Assembly (NCBI RefSeq): GCF_002091755.1 | Contig: NZ_BDAI01000011.1 | Coordinates: 105,397 to 169,396, forward strand | Source of the DNA: Pseudomonas nitroreducens NBRC 12694 | GTDB lineage: Bacteria > Pseudomonadota > Gammaproteobacteria > Pseudomonadales > Pseudomonadaceae | Direction of reading: 5' to 3' | DNA: 64,000 bases | Part shown: piece by piece, positions 41,865 to 51,852 of the stretch | How the letters are laid out: each line of letters begins with the position of its first letter | Position numbering within the stretch: the stretch's first letter is position 1 | The notes under the pieces: model-generated | Told to the model about the DNA's origin: nothing | Seen by the model: the letters and a program-made list of their open reading frames with translations, nothing else | Database searches by the model: none | Made by a program: the position numbers and the translations under genes

Positions 41865-42488
41865 GATGGCGGTTCCTTCTTGGTGCGCTGAGCCCTAACC
41901 AGCGGTACCAAGGTGGAGCAGGGGGCGTGCCGCTTTTGAACACCCATTGCTAATCAATGAGATAGCGTTCACCCCTGCGGGCCATCGAGAGGCACGTGTC
42001 ACGCGGGTGATACAGAACGGCCGTACGAAACTCCTGCGCGGGCCCTAGCACGGGGCGCGGATCACCAATGAAGCGGATTCTGTTGCATCCCTGATACACA
42101 ACTTTGGGCGGGGAGGGTCAAGCTGCAGCGGGCCTGCGTTTGCGGCGACCCGAGTGTTTCGTCGGACTAACACATCAGGGTATTTCCTAGGCTTTCTGGT
42201 ACGAATGTGCTGAGAATTTTCAACGAATTAGGCATTTTGCATGATGGCGCGAACCGGCCCGGATCGTGGTTGTCTGCATCTTCCTGGCGACGGTGGGAAG
42301 AGATTCCTTGCGAAATTGCCAACGCTTCCTCTGCCGGCGCTGTGCAAGAGAAATTTTTGTGAATTTCATGGCGCCCGACGGCCGATGCATTAGCATGCGA
42401 CGCCGTTGCGGCGCTTGCGCGCCCGGAGCAGGCAGCGGAAAAAACCATTAGAAACGTGCGAGCCAGCGTGCCTCGCGGGGGAAGTAGT
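41865..42488. other. Divergent control region between fapA and uppP
   Basis: No gene is convincing in 624 bases. It contains the fapA sigma-54 promoter at 41915-41933 and an imperfect inverted repeat GTGTCACGCGGGTGATAC at 41996-42013. TGATACA occurs twice, at 42008 and 42092. The part from about 42130 to 42420 is lower in GC (for example AATTTTCAACGAATTAGGCA near 42214), which is unlike the surrounding genes. The uppP ribosome site (CGGGGGAAGTAGT) is at the end. Confidence 0.6.
41915..41933 (-). promoter_or_regulatory. Sigma-54 (-24/-12) promoter of the fap operon
   Basis: On the minus strand GCGGCACGCCCCCTGCT shows GG at 41931-41930 and GC at 41919-41918 with exactly ten bases between, as required by sigma-54 holoenzyme (consensus TGGCACG-N4-TTGCA). 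The predicted transcript start near 41906 leaves a ~40-base leader to fapA. A sigma-54 activator gene lies at the other end of the operon. Confidence 0.8.
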
Positions 42489-43319
42489 ATGGATCTGTGG
42501 AGCGCCTTTCAGGCCTTCATTCTTGGCGTGGTCGAGGGGCTTACCGAGTTCCTGCCGATCTCCAGCACCGGCCACCAGATCATCGTGGCGGATATCATCG
42601 GCTTTGGCGGCGAACGTGCCGACGCCTTCAACATCATCATCCAGCTCGCCGCCATCCTTGCGGTGGTCTGGGAGTTCCGCCGCAAGATCCTCGACATCAT
42701 CTTTGGCCTGCCCAGCCAGCCCAGGGCGCAACGCTTCACCCTCAACCTGCTGATCGCCTTCTTCCCCGCCGTAGTGCTGGGTATGGCTTTCGCCGACTAC
42801 ATCCACCATTACCTGTTCAACCCGATCACCGTGGCCGTGGCCCTGGTAGTGGGCGGCGTGATCATGCTCTGGGCGGAGAAGCGCCAGCACGTGATCCACG
42901 CCGAAACCGTCGACGACATGACCTGGAAGGAAGCCCTGAAGGTCGGTTTCTGCCAGTGTCTGGCGCTGATCCCTGGCACCTCGCGCTCCGGCGCCACCAT
43001 CATCGGCGGCCTGCTGTTCGGCCTGTCGCGCAAGGCCGCCACCGAGTTCTCCTTCTTCCTCGCCATGCCCACCATGGTCGGCGCCGCGGTCTATTCCGGC
43101 TACAAGTATCGCGATGTCTTCCAGCCGGCGGATCTACCGGTGTTCGCGGTGGGCTTCGTCACCTCGTTCATCTTCGCGATGATCGCCGTGCGCGGCCTGC
43201 TCAAGTTCATCGCCAACCACAGCTATGCGGCTTTCGCCTGGTACCGTATCGTGTTCGGCCTGCTGATCCTGGCAACCTGGCAGTTCGCCCTGATCGACTG
43301 GAGCAGCGTCAAACCCTGA
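42489..43319 (+). CDS. uppP: Undecaprenyl-diphosphatase UppP/BacA
   Basis: An integral membrane phosphatase of 276 residues that recycles undecaprenyl diphosphate for cell-wall synthesis and gives bacitracin tolerance. It has both signature motifs: GVVEGLTEFLPISSTGH near the N-terminus and ALIPGTSRSGATIIGGLLFG, and about eight transmembrane segments. The ATG at 42489 follows CGGGGGAAG. It is eleven bases upstream of the cold-shock/DUF1294 gene, suggesting one transcript. Confidence 0.96.
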   Translation: MDLWSAFQAFILGVVEGLTEFLPISSTGHQIIVADIIGFGGERADAFNIIIQLAAILAVVWEFRRKILDIIFGLPSQPRAQRFTLNLLIAFFPAVVLGMAFADYIHHYLFNPITVAVALVVGGVIMLWAEKRQHVIHAETVDDMTWKEALKVGFCQCLALIPGTSRSGATIIGGLLFGLSRKAATEFSFFLAMPTMVGAAVYSGYKYRDVFQPADLPVFAVGFVTSFIFAMIAVRGLLKFIANHSYAAFAWYRIVFGLLILATWQFALIDWSSVKP

Positions 43320-43330
43320 TCCGATAGCGA

Positions 43331-44047
43331 GTGAACGTGGAAAAGAACGGCATCATCAGCCGCTGGGACGATGACAAGGGCTTCGGCTTCATCCGTCCCC
43401 AGGCCGGCGGCAGGGAAGTCTTCCTGCACATTTCCGACTTCCGCGGCGACCGCCGTCCGGAAGCGGGCGACCAGGTGTGTTACATCGAAGGCGCAGGCAA
43501 GGACGGCCGCCCGCGCGCCGATCACGCCAGGCTGGCCGGGTTGGCCATCGATACCCCGGCCATACGCCGCAATCCTGCTCCCGCCGCCACCCGCGAGCGC
43601 GTCCGCAGCGGTCGCGAAGTGGCTTTCCCGAGTGCGCCGAAGCGCTCGCTGGGGCGGGCGCTGGCGGTTCTCGCGGTGCTGCTGGCGCTACCCGTCATCG
43701 GCTCGCTGCTCTGGCTGAAGGACGGCTACTTCATCTGGTTCCTGCTGCTCTATCCCGCCTTCAGCGCGCTGGCTTTCCTTGCCTACTGGCGCGACAAACG
43801 CAGCGCCGAACGCAACGGCTGGCGCACCCCCGAACAGAGCCTGCACCTGCTGGAGCTGCTCGGCGGCTGGCCCGGCGCCTTCCTCGCCCAGCAGGTATTC
43901 CGTCACAAGACCCGTAAGCTGTCGTTCCAGCTGGTGTTCTGGGCCATCGTCCTGCTGCACCAGTTGTTCTGGATTGACTGGCTCAGCGGCGGCCGTCTGC
44001 TGGGTTGGGTCGGCGCATTGATGGGGCTGGGCGCGAATCCCGCCTAA
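43331..44047 (+). CDS. Cold-shock domain fused to a DUF1294 membrane domain
   Basis: A 238-residue fusion. Residues ~1-70 form a cold-shock domain (GIISRWDDDKGFGFIRPQ and REVFLHISDF, the RNP1/RNP2 type). A linker follows, then a DUF1294 membrane module (about 110-230) with helices ALAVLAVLLALPVIGSLLWL, WFLLLYPAFSALAFLAYW and SFQLVFWAIVLLHQLFW, plus the family motifs DKRSAERNGWRTPE and ELLGGWPGAFLAQQ. It could anchor RNA binding at the membrane, but its function is unknown. The GTG at 43331 is used; a GTG at 43337 is also possible. It follows uppP closely and converges on a LysR gene. Confidence 0.85.
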   Translation: MNVEKNGIISRWDDDKGFGFIRPQAGGREVFLHISDFRGDRRPEAGDQVCYIEGAGKDGRPRADHARLAGLAIDTPAIRRNPAPAATRERVRSGREVAFPSAPKRSLGRALAVLAVLLALPVIGSLLWLKDGYFIWFLLLYPAFSALAFLAYWRDKRSAERNGWRTPEQSLHLLELLGGWPGAFLAQQVFRHKTRKLSFQLVFWAIVLLHQLFWIDWLSGGRLLGWVGALMGLGANPA

Positions 44048-44056
44048 GCGCAGTCG

Positions 44057-44962
44057 TCAGACCGGCCAATCGTCCTTGGAGAAGCCTTCCTCCAGGTAAT
44101 CGAGCAGCGCCCGAACCGCCGGGAGAATGCCGCGCCGGTGCGGATAAACCGCCTGCAGGTAGGCCTCCGGCTCGCTCCAGGCGGGCAGCACGCGCACCAG
44201 GCGACCGTCCTCCAGTTCCTCGGTGCAGTAGTGCAATGGCAGCAGGGTCACCCCCAGCCCCGCCAGCGCGACGTTCTTGCGCAGGTTGAAGTCCTCCACC
44301 GCCAGACGCGCTTCCAGCGCCACTTCCTTCACTTCTCCCTCGGGGCCGGTCAGTTTCATGTGCACGCGGCGGTCATTGTCGATGGCGCCAAGGACGGGCA
44401 GGGTGGCCAGGTCTTCCGGCGTGCGCAACTTGACGCCCTTGAGCAGTGACGGCGCCGCCACCAGCGCGGTCTTCGCCAGGCGCAGGCGCCGCGAGATCAG
44501 CGACAGGTCCTCGTCTCCCGGCGCCCGCACCCGCAGGGCGACATCGATGCTTTCGTTGAGCAGGTCGACGCGGCGGTTGGTCAGCATCAGCTCCAGGTTC
44601 ACCTGCGGATAGGCGGCGAGAAAGCCCGGCAGCATCTCGTTCAGCGAGGTTTCCGCCAGCGCCACCGGGCACGACAGCCTCACCCGTCCGCGCGGTTCCG
44701 CACTGAGTTGTGCGGCCACCTCGTCCGCCATCTCGGCTTCCACCAGCATCGCCTGGCAGTGCCGGTAATAGCGCTCGCCCAGGTCGGTGAGTGCCAGTTT
44801 GCGGGTAGTGCGTTGCAGCAGGCGCACATTCAAGCGCGCTTCCAGCTCTGCTACTCGCCGCGAGAGGCGCGACTTCGGCAAGCCCAACAGGCGTCCGGCG
44901 GCGGCGAATCCACCAGCCTCCACCACCTTGGCGAAATAGAAGAGGTCATTGAGGTCCTGCAT
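44057..44962 (-). CDS. LysR-family regulator divergent to azoR
   Basis: A 301-residue LysR regulator with a typical helix-turn-helix (FAAAGRLLGLPKSRLSRRVA) and LysR-substrate domain (RGRVRLSCPVALAETSLNEM). Its pattern is of the large 'DNA-binding transcriptional regulator' group found beside quinone or azo reductases. It is divergent from azoR across 131 bases, so it probably controls that gene in response to quinones or electrophiles. The inducer is not known. Confidence 0.88.
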   Translation of the reverse strand: MQDLNDLFYFAKVVEAGGFAAAGRLLGLPKSRLSRRVAELEARLNVRLLQRTTRKLALTDLGERYYRHCQAMLVEAEMADEVAAQLSAEPRGRVRLSCPVALAETSLNEMLPGFLAAYPQVNLELMLTNRRVDLLNESIDVALRVRAPGDEDLSLISRRLRLAKTALVAAPSLLKGVKLRTPEDLATLPVLGAIDNDRRVHMKLTGPEGEVKEVALEARLAVEDFNLRKNVALAGLGVTLLPLHYCTEELEDGRLVRVLPAWSEPEAYLQAVYPHRRGILPAVRALLDYLEEGFSKDDWPV

Positions 44963-45093
44963 GGGATTGTCCTGCTGGTGAGACGAATAATTGCATTTTT
45001 GCCGACTTATCGAAGATTGGCTACATGCGTAGTCTTGCCTTCAACGACGAATTCCTCCGCCAATTCCCCTGGCACCTTCTCTGGAGAACACAC

Positions 45094-45702
45094 ATGAAAC
45101 TGCTGCACATCGATTCGAGCATCCTCGGCGACAACTCCGCTTCCCGCCAACTGAGCGCCGAACTGGTCGCTGCCTGGGCCGCCGCCGAGCAGGGCGTCGA
45201 AGTCACCTATCGCGATCTCGCTGCTGACGCCATCAGCCACCTGTCCGCCGCCAGCCTGGTTGCCGCCGGCACTCCGGCAGAACTGCGCGACGCCGCGCAG
45301 AAGCACGAAGCCGCCCTGGGCGAGCAAAGCATCGAAGAATTCCTGGCTGCCGACGCCATCGTCATTGGCGCGCCGATGTACAACTTCTCGATCCCCAGCC
45401 AGCTGAAGGCCTGGATCGATCGCATCGCCGTTGCCGGCAAGACCTTCCGCTACACCGAGAGCGGCCCGGAAGGCCTGGCTGGCGGCAAGAAAGTCATCAT
45501 CGTCTCCACCGCCGGCGGCATCCATGCCGGCCAACCCAGCGGTGTCGCCCACGAGAACTACCTCGAGCTGGTGCTGAACTTCCTCGGTATCACTGACATC
45601 GAGGTCGTGCGCGCCGAAGGTCTGGCCTACGGTGACGAGCCGCGCCGCAACGCCATTGCCGGCGCCCAGGCGAGCATTGCCAGCCAGTTCGCCGCTGCCT
45701 GA
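45094..45702 (+). CDS. azoR: FMN-dependent NADH-azoreductase
   Basis: A 202-residue flavodoxin-fold enzyme. It has the FMN-binding start MKLLHIDSSILGDNSASRQL, the PMYNFSIPSQLKAWIDRI loop and STAGGIHAGQ. AzoR reduces azo dyes and quinones at the expense of NADH, probably to protect against thiol-reactive quinones. It is expressed from the divergent region with the LysR regulator and is terminated by a clear hairpin. The ATG at 45094 follows CTGGAGAACACAC. Confidence 0.93.
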   Translation: MKLLHIDSSILGDNSASRQLSAELVAAWAAAEQGVEVTYRDLAADAISHLSAASLVAAGTPAELRDAAQKHEAALGEQSIEEFLAADAIVIGAPMYNFSIPSQLKAWIDRIAVAGKTFRYTESGPEGLAGGKKVIIVSTAGGIHAGQPSGVAHENYLELVLNFLGITDIEVVRAEGLAYGDEPRRNAIAGAQASIASQFAAA

Positions 45703-45713
45703 GTAACGCCGCT

Positions 45714-45742
45714 GAAAAAAGCCCCGCATTGCGGGGCTTTTT
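45714..45742 (+). terminator. Terminator after azoR
   Basis: AAAAAAA, stem GCCCCGC/GCGGGGC with an ATT loop (45721-45737), then TTTTT. Confidence 0.9.
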
Positions 45743-45887
45743 CTTTTGCCGTCCGTCTGCCGTTTCAGGGCGCTGAAAACTGGCGCGTACTATGCAGATA
45801 TTTCCGTTTGGCGGTGCCCGGCGGCTTTTTTTCCTGCGACATGCCCCGTGGCGCCTGATCTGGAGTCGTTACGGGACGGTGTGCACC

Positions 45888-46913
45888 ATGGCGAGGCGCC
45901 TGCTCTGGGTTCTTCTGCTCGTTACTTTCGGTACCGCGGTCAGTACCTCCAGCTGGGCCTCTTCCGGTTGGGGCGTCGGATTCCATCGCCTTCAGGTGAG
46001 CGACCCGCTGGATCAGCAGCCGATGAAGGCCATCGCCTTCTACCCGACGCGAGCCGCCGAACAGCCCCTGCACCTGGGCAATTTCATCCTCGACGTCGCC
46101 TATGAAGGCAAGACCGCCAACGGGCGCTTCCCGCTGCTGGTGATGTCCCACGGCAACTACGGCACGCCGCTGGCCCATCGCGACCTGATCGAGGCGCTGG
46201 TGCGCAAGGGCTTCGTGGTGGTGACGCTGCTGCATCCCGGCGACAACCTGCATGACCACAGCCGCCTGGGCGCGCTGAGCAATCTCTACGGGCGGCCGCT
46301 GCAGGTTTCCGAAACCATCAGCGCCGCGCTGCTCGATCCGCAGATCGCGGCCATTGTCGACCCGCGCAAGGTCGGTGTGATCGGCTATTCCGCCGGCGGT
46401 GAGACCGCCCTGATCCTGGCCGGCGCTCAGCCGCGCCTGGAGCGGCTGATCAAGTACTGCCAGCAGCGCCCGGACGACCGTGATGCCTGCAGCGAGAAGG
46501 GGGAAGTGCGCGCCGACCGCAGCGACCTGGTGCCCATGGCCGACCCGCGCGTTGGCGCCTTGCTCCTGCTCGCGCCGCTGAGCCTGATGTATGGCGCCCA
46601 TGAGCTGGAAGACGTGCAGGTGCCGGTACTGCTCTACACCGGCAATGACGACCATATCCTCGACTGGAAGAAGAATGCCGCCGCACTGGCTCGCAAGCTG
46701 CCACAGCAGGCGGACCTGCGGGTGCTGGATGGGGCAGGGCACTTCGTGTTCATGTCGCCCTGTTCGGAAGAAGAAAAAGAAGCCACGCCGGACCTGTGCA
46801 CTGACACCCAGGGACTCGATCGCCAGGCCATCCACCGTGACCTGGTCGCTTCGGCGGCGGAGTTCTTCGACGTCAGCCTGGGTAGCGCAACGATGCAGAC
46901 GTCGGGACGCTGA
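45888..46913 (+). CDS. Secreted alpha/beta-hydrolase (dienelactone-hydrolase-like)
   Basis: A 341-residue protein with an N-terminal signal peptide (LLWVLLLVTFGTAVSTSSWA) and an alpha/beta-hydrolase core. The nucleophile elbow is GYSAGG in VIGYSAGGETALIL; the oxyanion strand reads PLLVMSHGNYGTPLAHRDL; a likely Asp is in TGNDDHILD and His in GAGHFVF. This resembles the platelet-activating factor acetylhydrolase/dienelactone hydrolase group. Substrate unknown. The ATG at 45888 begins with the signal peptide and is favoured over the ATG at 45792, from which the frame is also open. A bidirectional terminator follows. Confidence 0.83.
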   Translation: MARRLLWVLLLVTFGTAVSTSSWASSGWGVGFHRLQVSDPLDQQPMKAIAFYPTRAAEQPLHLGNFILDVAYEGKTANGRFPLLVMSHGNYGTPLAHRDLIEALVRKGFVVVTLLHPGDNLHDHSRLGALSNLYGRPLQVSETISAALLDPQIAAIVDPRKVGVIGYSAGGETALILAGAQPRLERLIKYCQQRPDDRDACSEKGEVRADRSDLVPMADPRVGALLLLAPLSLMYGAHELEDVQVPVLLYTGNDDHILDWKKNAAALARKLPQQADLRVLDGAGHFVFMSPCSEEEKEATPDLCTDTQGLDRQAIHRDLVASAAEFFDVSLGSATMQTSGR

Positions 46914-46944
46914 TGCAAGGAATCCCGACCAGAATGCGCCCAAG

Positions 46945-46973
46945 AAAAAGCCCCGCACAGAGCGGGGCTTTTT
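46945..46973. terminator. Bidirectional terminator between the hydrolase gene and ybiT
   Basis: AAAAA, stem GCCCCGC/GCGGGGC with loop ACAGA (46950-46968), then TTTTT. It serves convergent genes. Confidence 0.9.
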
Positions 46974-46992
46974 CATCCGGGCAGGGGAGTGA

Positions 46993-48582
<1,590 letters not shown>

Positions 48583-48792
48583 CTGACTGACCCTTGGCTG
48601 GACATGGTGCGCGCCGGGCGCTGACGGCGCGGGCGGGCAGGGAAGGCGCGGTCGTCGAACGAGACCGACAGGCGCCTGGCAAAGCCGCTCATTATGCCAT
48701 GACCAGGCACGGGCTGCATGCTTTGCCGCTGCAGCGCCCGATTTGCGGGCGTAGGTCGGCATCCGACAGTTGAAACCCCCCATTGTCCTGCA

Positions 48793-48815
48793 TCAGAATT
48801 CGGTGTTCAGAATTC
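48793..48815 (+). promoter_or_regulatory. Tandem TCAGAATTC repeats before the PLD-like gene
   Basis: TCAGAATTC at 48793-48801 and again at 48807-48815, a period of 14, just before the ribosome site (GGTGGGGGC) and ATG at 48829. AGAATTC-based direct or overlapping palindromes could bind a regulator or affect translation. Confidence 0.35.
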
Positions 48816-48828
48816 TGGTGGGGGCTGT

Positions 48829-49779
48829 ATGAAAATCCTAAACGCTCAACATTCGCTCAAGCAGTACCTGGAGCAGGTCAGCGGCAAGCTGATCACGGTC
48901 GTCTCGGCCTCCGCCAGTGAAACCGAGGCACTGATCGAAACCCTGGTGGAGAAGGGCAATCGCCTGGACCTGCTGGTGGGCACCATCAATTCCTTCACCT
49001 CGCCGGACTTCATCGACTTCTGCGTCCGCGACGCCGGCAAGAGCGTGACCCTGCACGTGGATTTTCGTGCACAGAACAGCGTGCACTGGAAGCTGGTGCT
49101 CATCGAGCCGGACGTGGTGATCCTCGGCAGTGCCAACTTCACCGAGATCGGCCTGAGCCTGACCCGCGATACCTGCACCGTGATCCAGGATGCGGCGCTG
49201 TATGCCGATTACCTGGCGCGCGTGGCCGAGATCAAGGGCATGGACGGCGTGGTGCTGGGCGAGGACATTCCTGCGTTCGACGAGCAACTGGAAGAGTACC
49301 GCCAGAGCCACCGCCGCGTGCAGGCGAGCCTCGCACGCAGCGCGCAGTACCTGGACGGCGAGAGCTGGCTGGGTGACGAGACCAACCAGAGTATCCCGCT
49401 GTTCATCTGGTACAGCGACCACTCCGACGAATCCGAGGAGCAGGCCGAAGCCTTCCTGCACGCCAGCAGCGATGGTGTGGACTGGGACGACGTGCGCGAG
49501 TTCTTCACCTACGAATGTGCCGAGGGTGTGCTGCCGTACGAAGAGGGCGACATGGTGTTGACTGCGCGCTGCAATGGCACGCATATCGGTTTCTACACCT
49601 TCGACCGCATCCTTTACCGCAACGGCACCTACTTCATCTATTCCTATCGCAAGAAGCGCTATACCCAGCCGTTCAAGCTGGAGGACGCCAAGGAGCGCCT
49701 GAAGGACGTGATTCCGGAGTGGTACGAGGAAATGCGCACCTCCCTCAATCGCCACGACATCAACAGCGTGGTGCGCTGA
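48829..49779 (+). CDS. Phospholipase-D-like domain protein
   Basis: A 316-residue soluble protein with one PLD-type motif: HWKLVLIEPDVVILGSANFT matches HxKx4(D/E)x6GSxN, with Glu in place of the first Asp. A single-motif protein of this kind usually dimerises to complete the active site and is often a nuclease. The C-terminal half (~200-316; CNGTHIGFYTFDRILYRNG, TYFIYSYRKKRYTQ) is unrecognised. Signal peptide absent. It is divergent from ybiT across about 245 bases. Function unknown; nuclease activity is plausible. Confidence 0.8.
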   Translation: MKILNAQHSLKQYLEQVSGKLITVVSASASETEALIETLVEKGNRLDLLVGTINSFTSPDFIDFCVRDAGKSVTLHVDFRAQNSVHWKLVLIEPDVVILGSANFTEIGLSLTRDTCTVIQDAALYADYLARVAEIKGMDGVVLGEDIPAFDEQLEEYRQSHRRVQASLARSAQYLDGESWLGDETNQSIPLFIWYSDHSDESEEQAEAFLHASSDGVDWDDVREFFTYECAEGVLPYEEGDMVLTARCNGTHIGFYTFDRILYRNGTYFIYSYRKKRYTQPFKLEDAKERLKDVIPEWYEEMRTSLNRHDINSVVR

Positions 49780-49937
49780 CGCCCGGCCATTCATCGGCGC
49801 GCAGCCGGCCTGTCGATGGGTCGCACCCTGCGCGCCTTGGCATTTCCCGCCGTGCGGACTAGCATCCTGCCAGTATCTCGACGTCGCATGCTGCTGTTGC
49901 GTGAGCCCGTCAGAAACCTGTCAGGAGGCAAAGGATC

Positions 49938-50219
49938 GTGCCGCAACTTCCCCCCGATGAAGTCCCCGTTCGCCGCCGCATGCGCTGGCACTGGCGGCTG
50001 TTGACGCTGAAGATCTACATCCTTGCGGTATTCCTGCTCGCCTGCATGCTGGGGGGCAGTGCGATGCTGCTGCTCAATGTGCTCAACGACACGCTCGAAC
50101 CGGCGCAGCGCCTGGGCTCCTTCGTGGCCGGTGGGTTGATCCTCTTGCTGTGCTTCCACATCCTGCGCATGGCGCTGCCGCCGATGCCGTGGCTACCCAG
50201 GCGGCGCACTCTGGAGTAG
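49938..50219 (+). CDS. Small two-helix inner-membrane protein
   Basis: A 93-residue protein starting at a GTG with an excellent ribosome site (CAGGAGGCAAAG). It has a basic N-terminus (PVRRRMRWHWR), two transmembrane helices (IYILAVFLLACMLGGSAMLL and FVAGGLILLLCFHILRMAL) and a basic tail. No named family. A perfect bidirectional terminator follows. It is separate from the PLD-like gene (158-base gap) and probably monocistronic. Confidence 0.75.
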   Translation: MPQLPPDEVPVRRRMRWHWRLLTLKIYILAVFLLACMLGGSAMLLLNVLNDTLEPAQRLGSFVAGGLILLLCFHILRMALPPMPWLPRRRTLE

Positions 50220-50234
50220 AAGAGGCCGGAATGA

Positions 50235-50270
50235 AAAACGCCCCGTGGCATCGCTGCCACGGGGCGTTTT
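50235..50270. terminator. Bidirectional terminator
   Basis: AAAACGCCCCGTGGCA and TGCCACGGGGCGTTTT make a 16-base perfect stem around TCGC, between the small membrane gene and an OprD-family gene (convergent). Confidence 0.93.
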
Positions 50271-50291
50271 CCTTGGAGCCTGATCAGATCA

Positions 50292-51569
50292 TCAGAAGAT
50301 GTTGACCGGGTACTCGACGAAGACGCGCACTTCGTTGCCGTCGTCGTTGTAGGAGCGGGCGTCGTTGGACACGCGCAGCCAGGAACCGCGCAGCTTGACC
50401 GACAGGTCCTTGGCCGGGCCGCTCGGTACGACGTACTTCAACTGGTTGAAGATTTCACGCTCTTTGCCGTTGCTGGTCTCGGCGGTCTTGATGTTGTCGC
50501 CGTAGACGTAGGCCACGGTGTAGCTCAGGCCGGGAACGCCGTACTCGGCGAAGTCCAGGCTGTAGCTGCCCTGCCAGGAACGCTCGTCCTCGCCGTTGAA
50601 GTCCGACCAGTAGGAGTTGGCCAGCCAGATGGTGGTGCCGCCATCACCCAGGCCACCTTCGTTCTGGTACCAGCCGTACTGGTAGCCGGAGTCGCCGTTG
50701 TTGCGCTGGTGCGCGACCATGAAGGTGTGGGCGCCGATGTTGTAGGCGGCCGACAGGCTCCAGATGGTGTTCTTGGTGCCGTCGTAGCCGTGGTCGGCAG
50801 CGAAGTCTTCGTTCACGCGAGTGCGATAGCCGTTGAAGTCCAGGGTCAGGGACTGCTTGTCGGCTACCGGGATGACGTAGTTCAGGTTCATGTACTGCTT
50901 GCGGGCGACGTCTTCGCTCTCATAGCCGTACAGGGAGCCGCTGAAGTTGTCGGTGAACTTGTAGCTGCCGCCGAACACGTCGATGCGCTTCAGGCCGCCG
51001 CTGTCACGCCCTTCGGCGCTCTTGCGGGTTTCCGAGGTGAAGCGCCCGACGTTCAGCTCCAGGCCTTCGATCTCCTTGGAGGTGATCAGGGTACCGGTGA
51101 AGCTTTCCGGCAGCAGGCGGGAGTTGTCGTAGCTCAGCACCGGCAGGGCCGGCATCTGGTCGCCGTACTTGATCACGGTGTTGGAGAAGCGGGCTTTTAC
51201 TGCACCGCCGGCGCGGGCCAGGTCGTTGGCGGCTTCGCCGCTGTCGCCCTGCTTGAAGAAGTCGATGCCGGCAGCGCCGCTCTTACCTTGGCCGCCATCC
51301 AGACGCAGGGCGTACATGCCGAAGGCGTCAACGCCGAAGCCCACGGTGCCCTGGGTGAAGCCGGAGGTGAAGGTCGCGGTAGCGGCCTGGCCCCACTCGG
51401 CCTTGTCGTCGCGACCGTGCTTGTAGTCACGATTCATGTAGGCATTGCGGAAGAACAGGTCCAGGTGGCTGTCTTCGACGAAGCCCTTGGCAGTGGACTG
51501 GTCTTCGGCCATCGCGGCGGTCGACGCGAGGATCCCCAGTGCGAGCAGACTGATCCGGTGGTTCAGCAT
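50292..51569 (-). CDS. OprD-family outer-membrane porin
   Basis: A 425-residue protein of the OprD (Occ) family with a signal peptide (ISLLALGILASTAAMA). Family hallmarks are FVEDSHLDLFFRNAYMNRDY near the N-terminus, GTVGFGVDAFGMYALRLDGG, SKEIEGLELNVGRF, and the C-terminal NEVRVFVEYPVNIF ending in Phe. These are 18-strand monomeric channels for amino acids, carboxylates or aromatic acids. The exact substrate is unclear. It is flanked by a terminator and a ~280-base upstream region. Confidence 0.93.
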   Translation of the reverse strand: MLNHRISLLALGILASTAAMAEDQSTAKGFVEDSHLDLFFRNAYMNRDYKHGRDDKAEWGQAATATFTSGFTQGTVGFGVDAFGMYALRLDGGQGKSGAAGIDFFKQGDSGEAANDLARAGGAVKARFSNTVIKYGDQMPALPVLSYDNSRLLPESFTGTLITSKEIEGLELNVGRFTSETRKSAEGRDSGGLKRIDVFGGSYKFTDNFSGSLYGYESEDVARKQYMNLNYVIPVADKQSLTLDFNGYRTRVNEDFAADHGYDGTKNTIWSLSAAYNIGAHTFMVAHQRNNGDSGYQYGWYQNEGGLGDGGTTIWLANSYWSDFNGEDERSWQGSYSLDFAEYGVPGLSYTVAYVYGDNIKTAETSNGKEREIFNQLKYVVPSGPAKDLSVKLRGSWLRVSNDARSYNDDGNEVRVFVEYPVNIF

Positions 51570-51852
51570 CTTGATTTCCTTAATGGTGCAGCGCCAGCGA
51601 ACAGAAAGAAAAAAGCTCTCCGCCCCGAAGTGCGTGAACGGGGTAGGTGGAGTTCTGTGCTGGCATGTTCTTTTGGTTGTATTCGGGGCGTGGTCGCCCC
51701 GGCGCCGCCGGATAATAGCAGAGGATCGAACTTTTTCGTCCAGCCTCTGTCATGCGGATGTCATGATGACCTGATCAACGGCGATGGCTCCCGGATCAGG
51801 GGCGCTCGAAGGCAATCAACGCTGTTGCGGTTCTAAAGCTGCGCCGTGTCAA

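Noticed and set aside
41906..41915. A TACCAAGGTG sequence next to the fapA promoter similar to the ped motif
   Set aside because: It matches only one arm of the TACC-AA-RGTA inverted repeat and overlaps the predicted sigma-54 start region, so I treat it as chance.
42266..42451. Possible small Cys-rich ORF upstream of uppP
   Set aside because: It has no ribosome site, an unusual Arg/Cys composition and sits in the lower-GC divergent spacer; no support as a gene.
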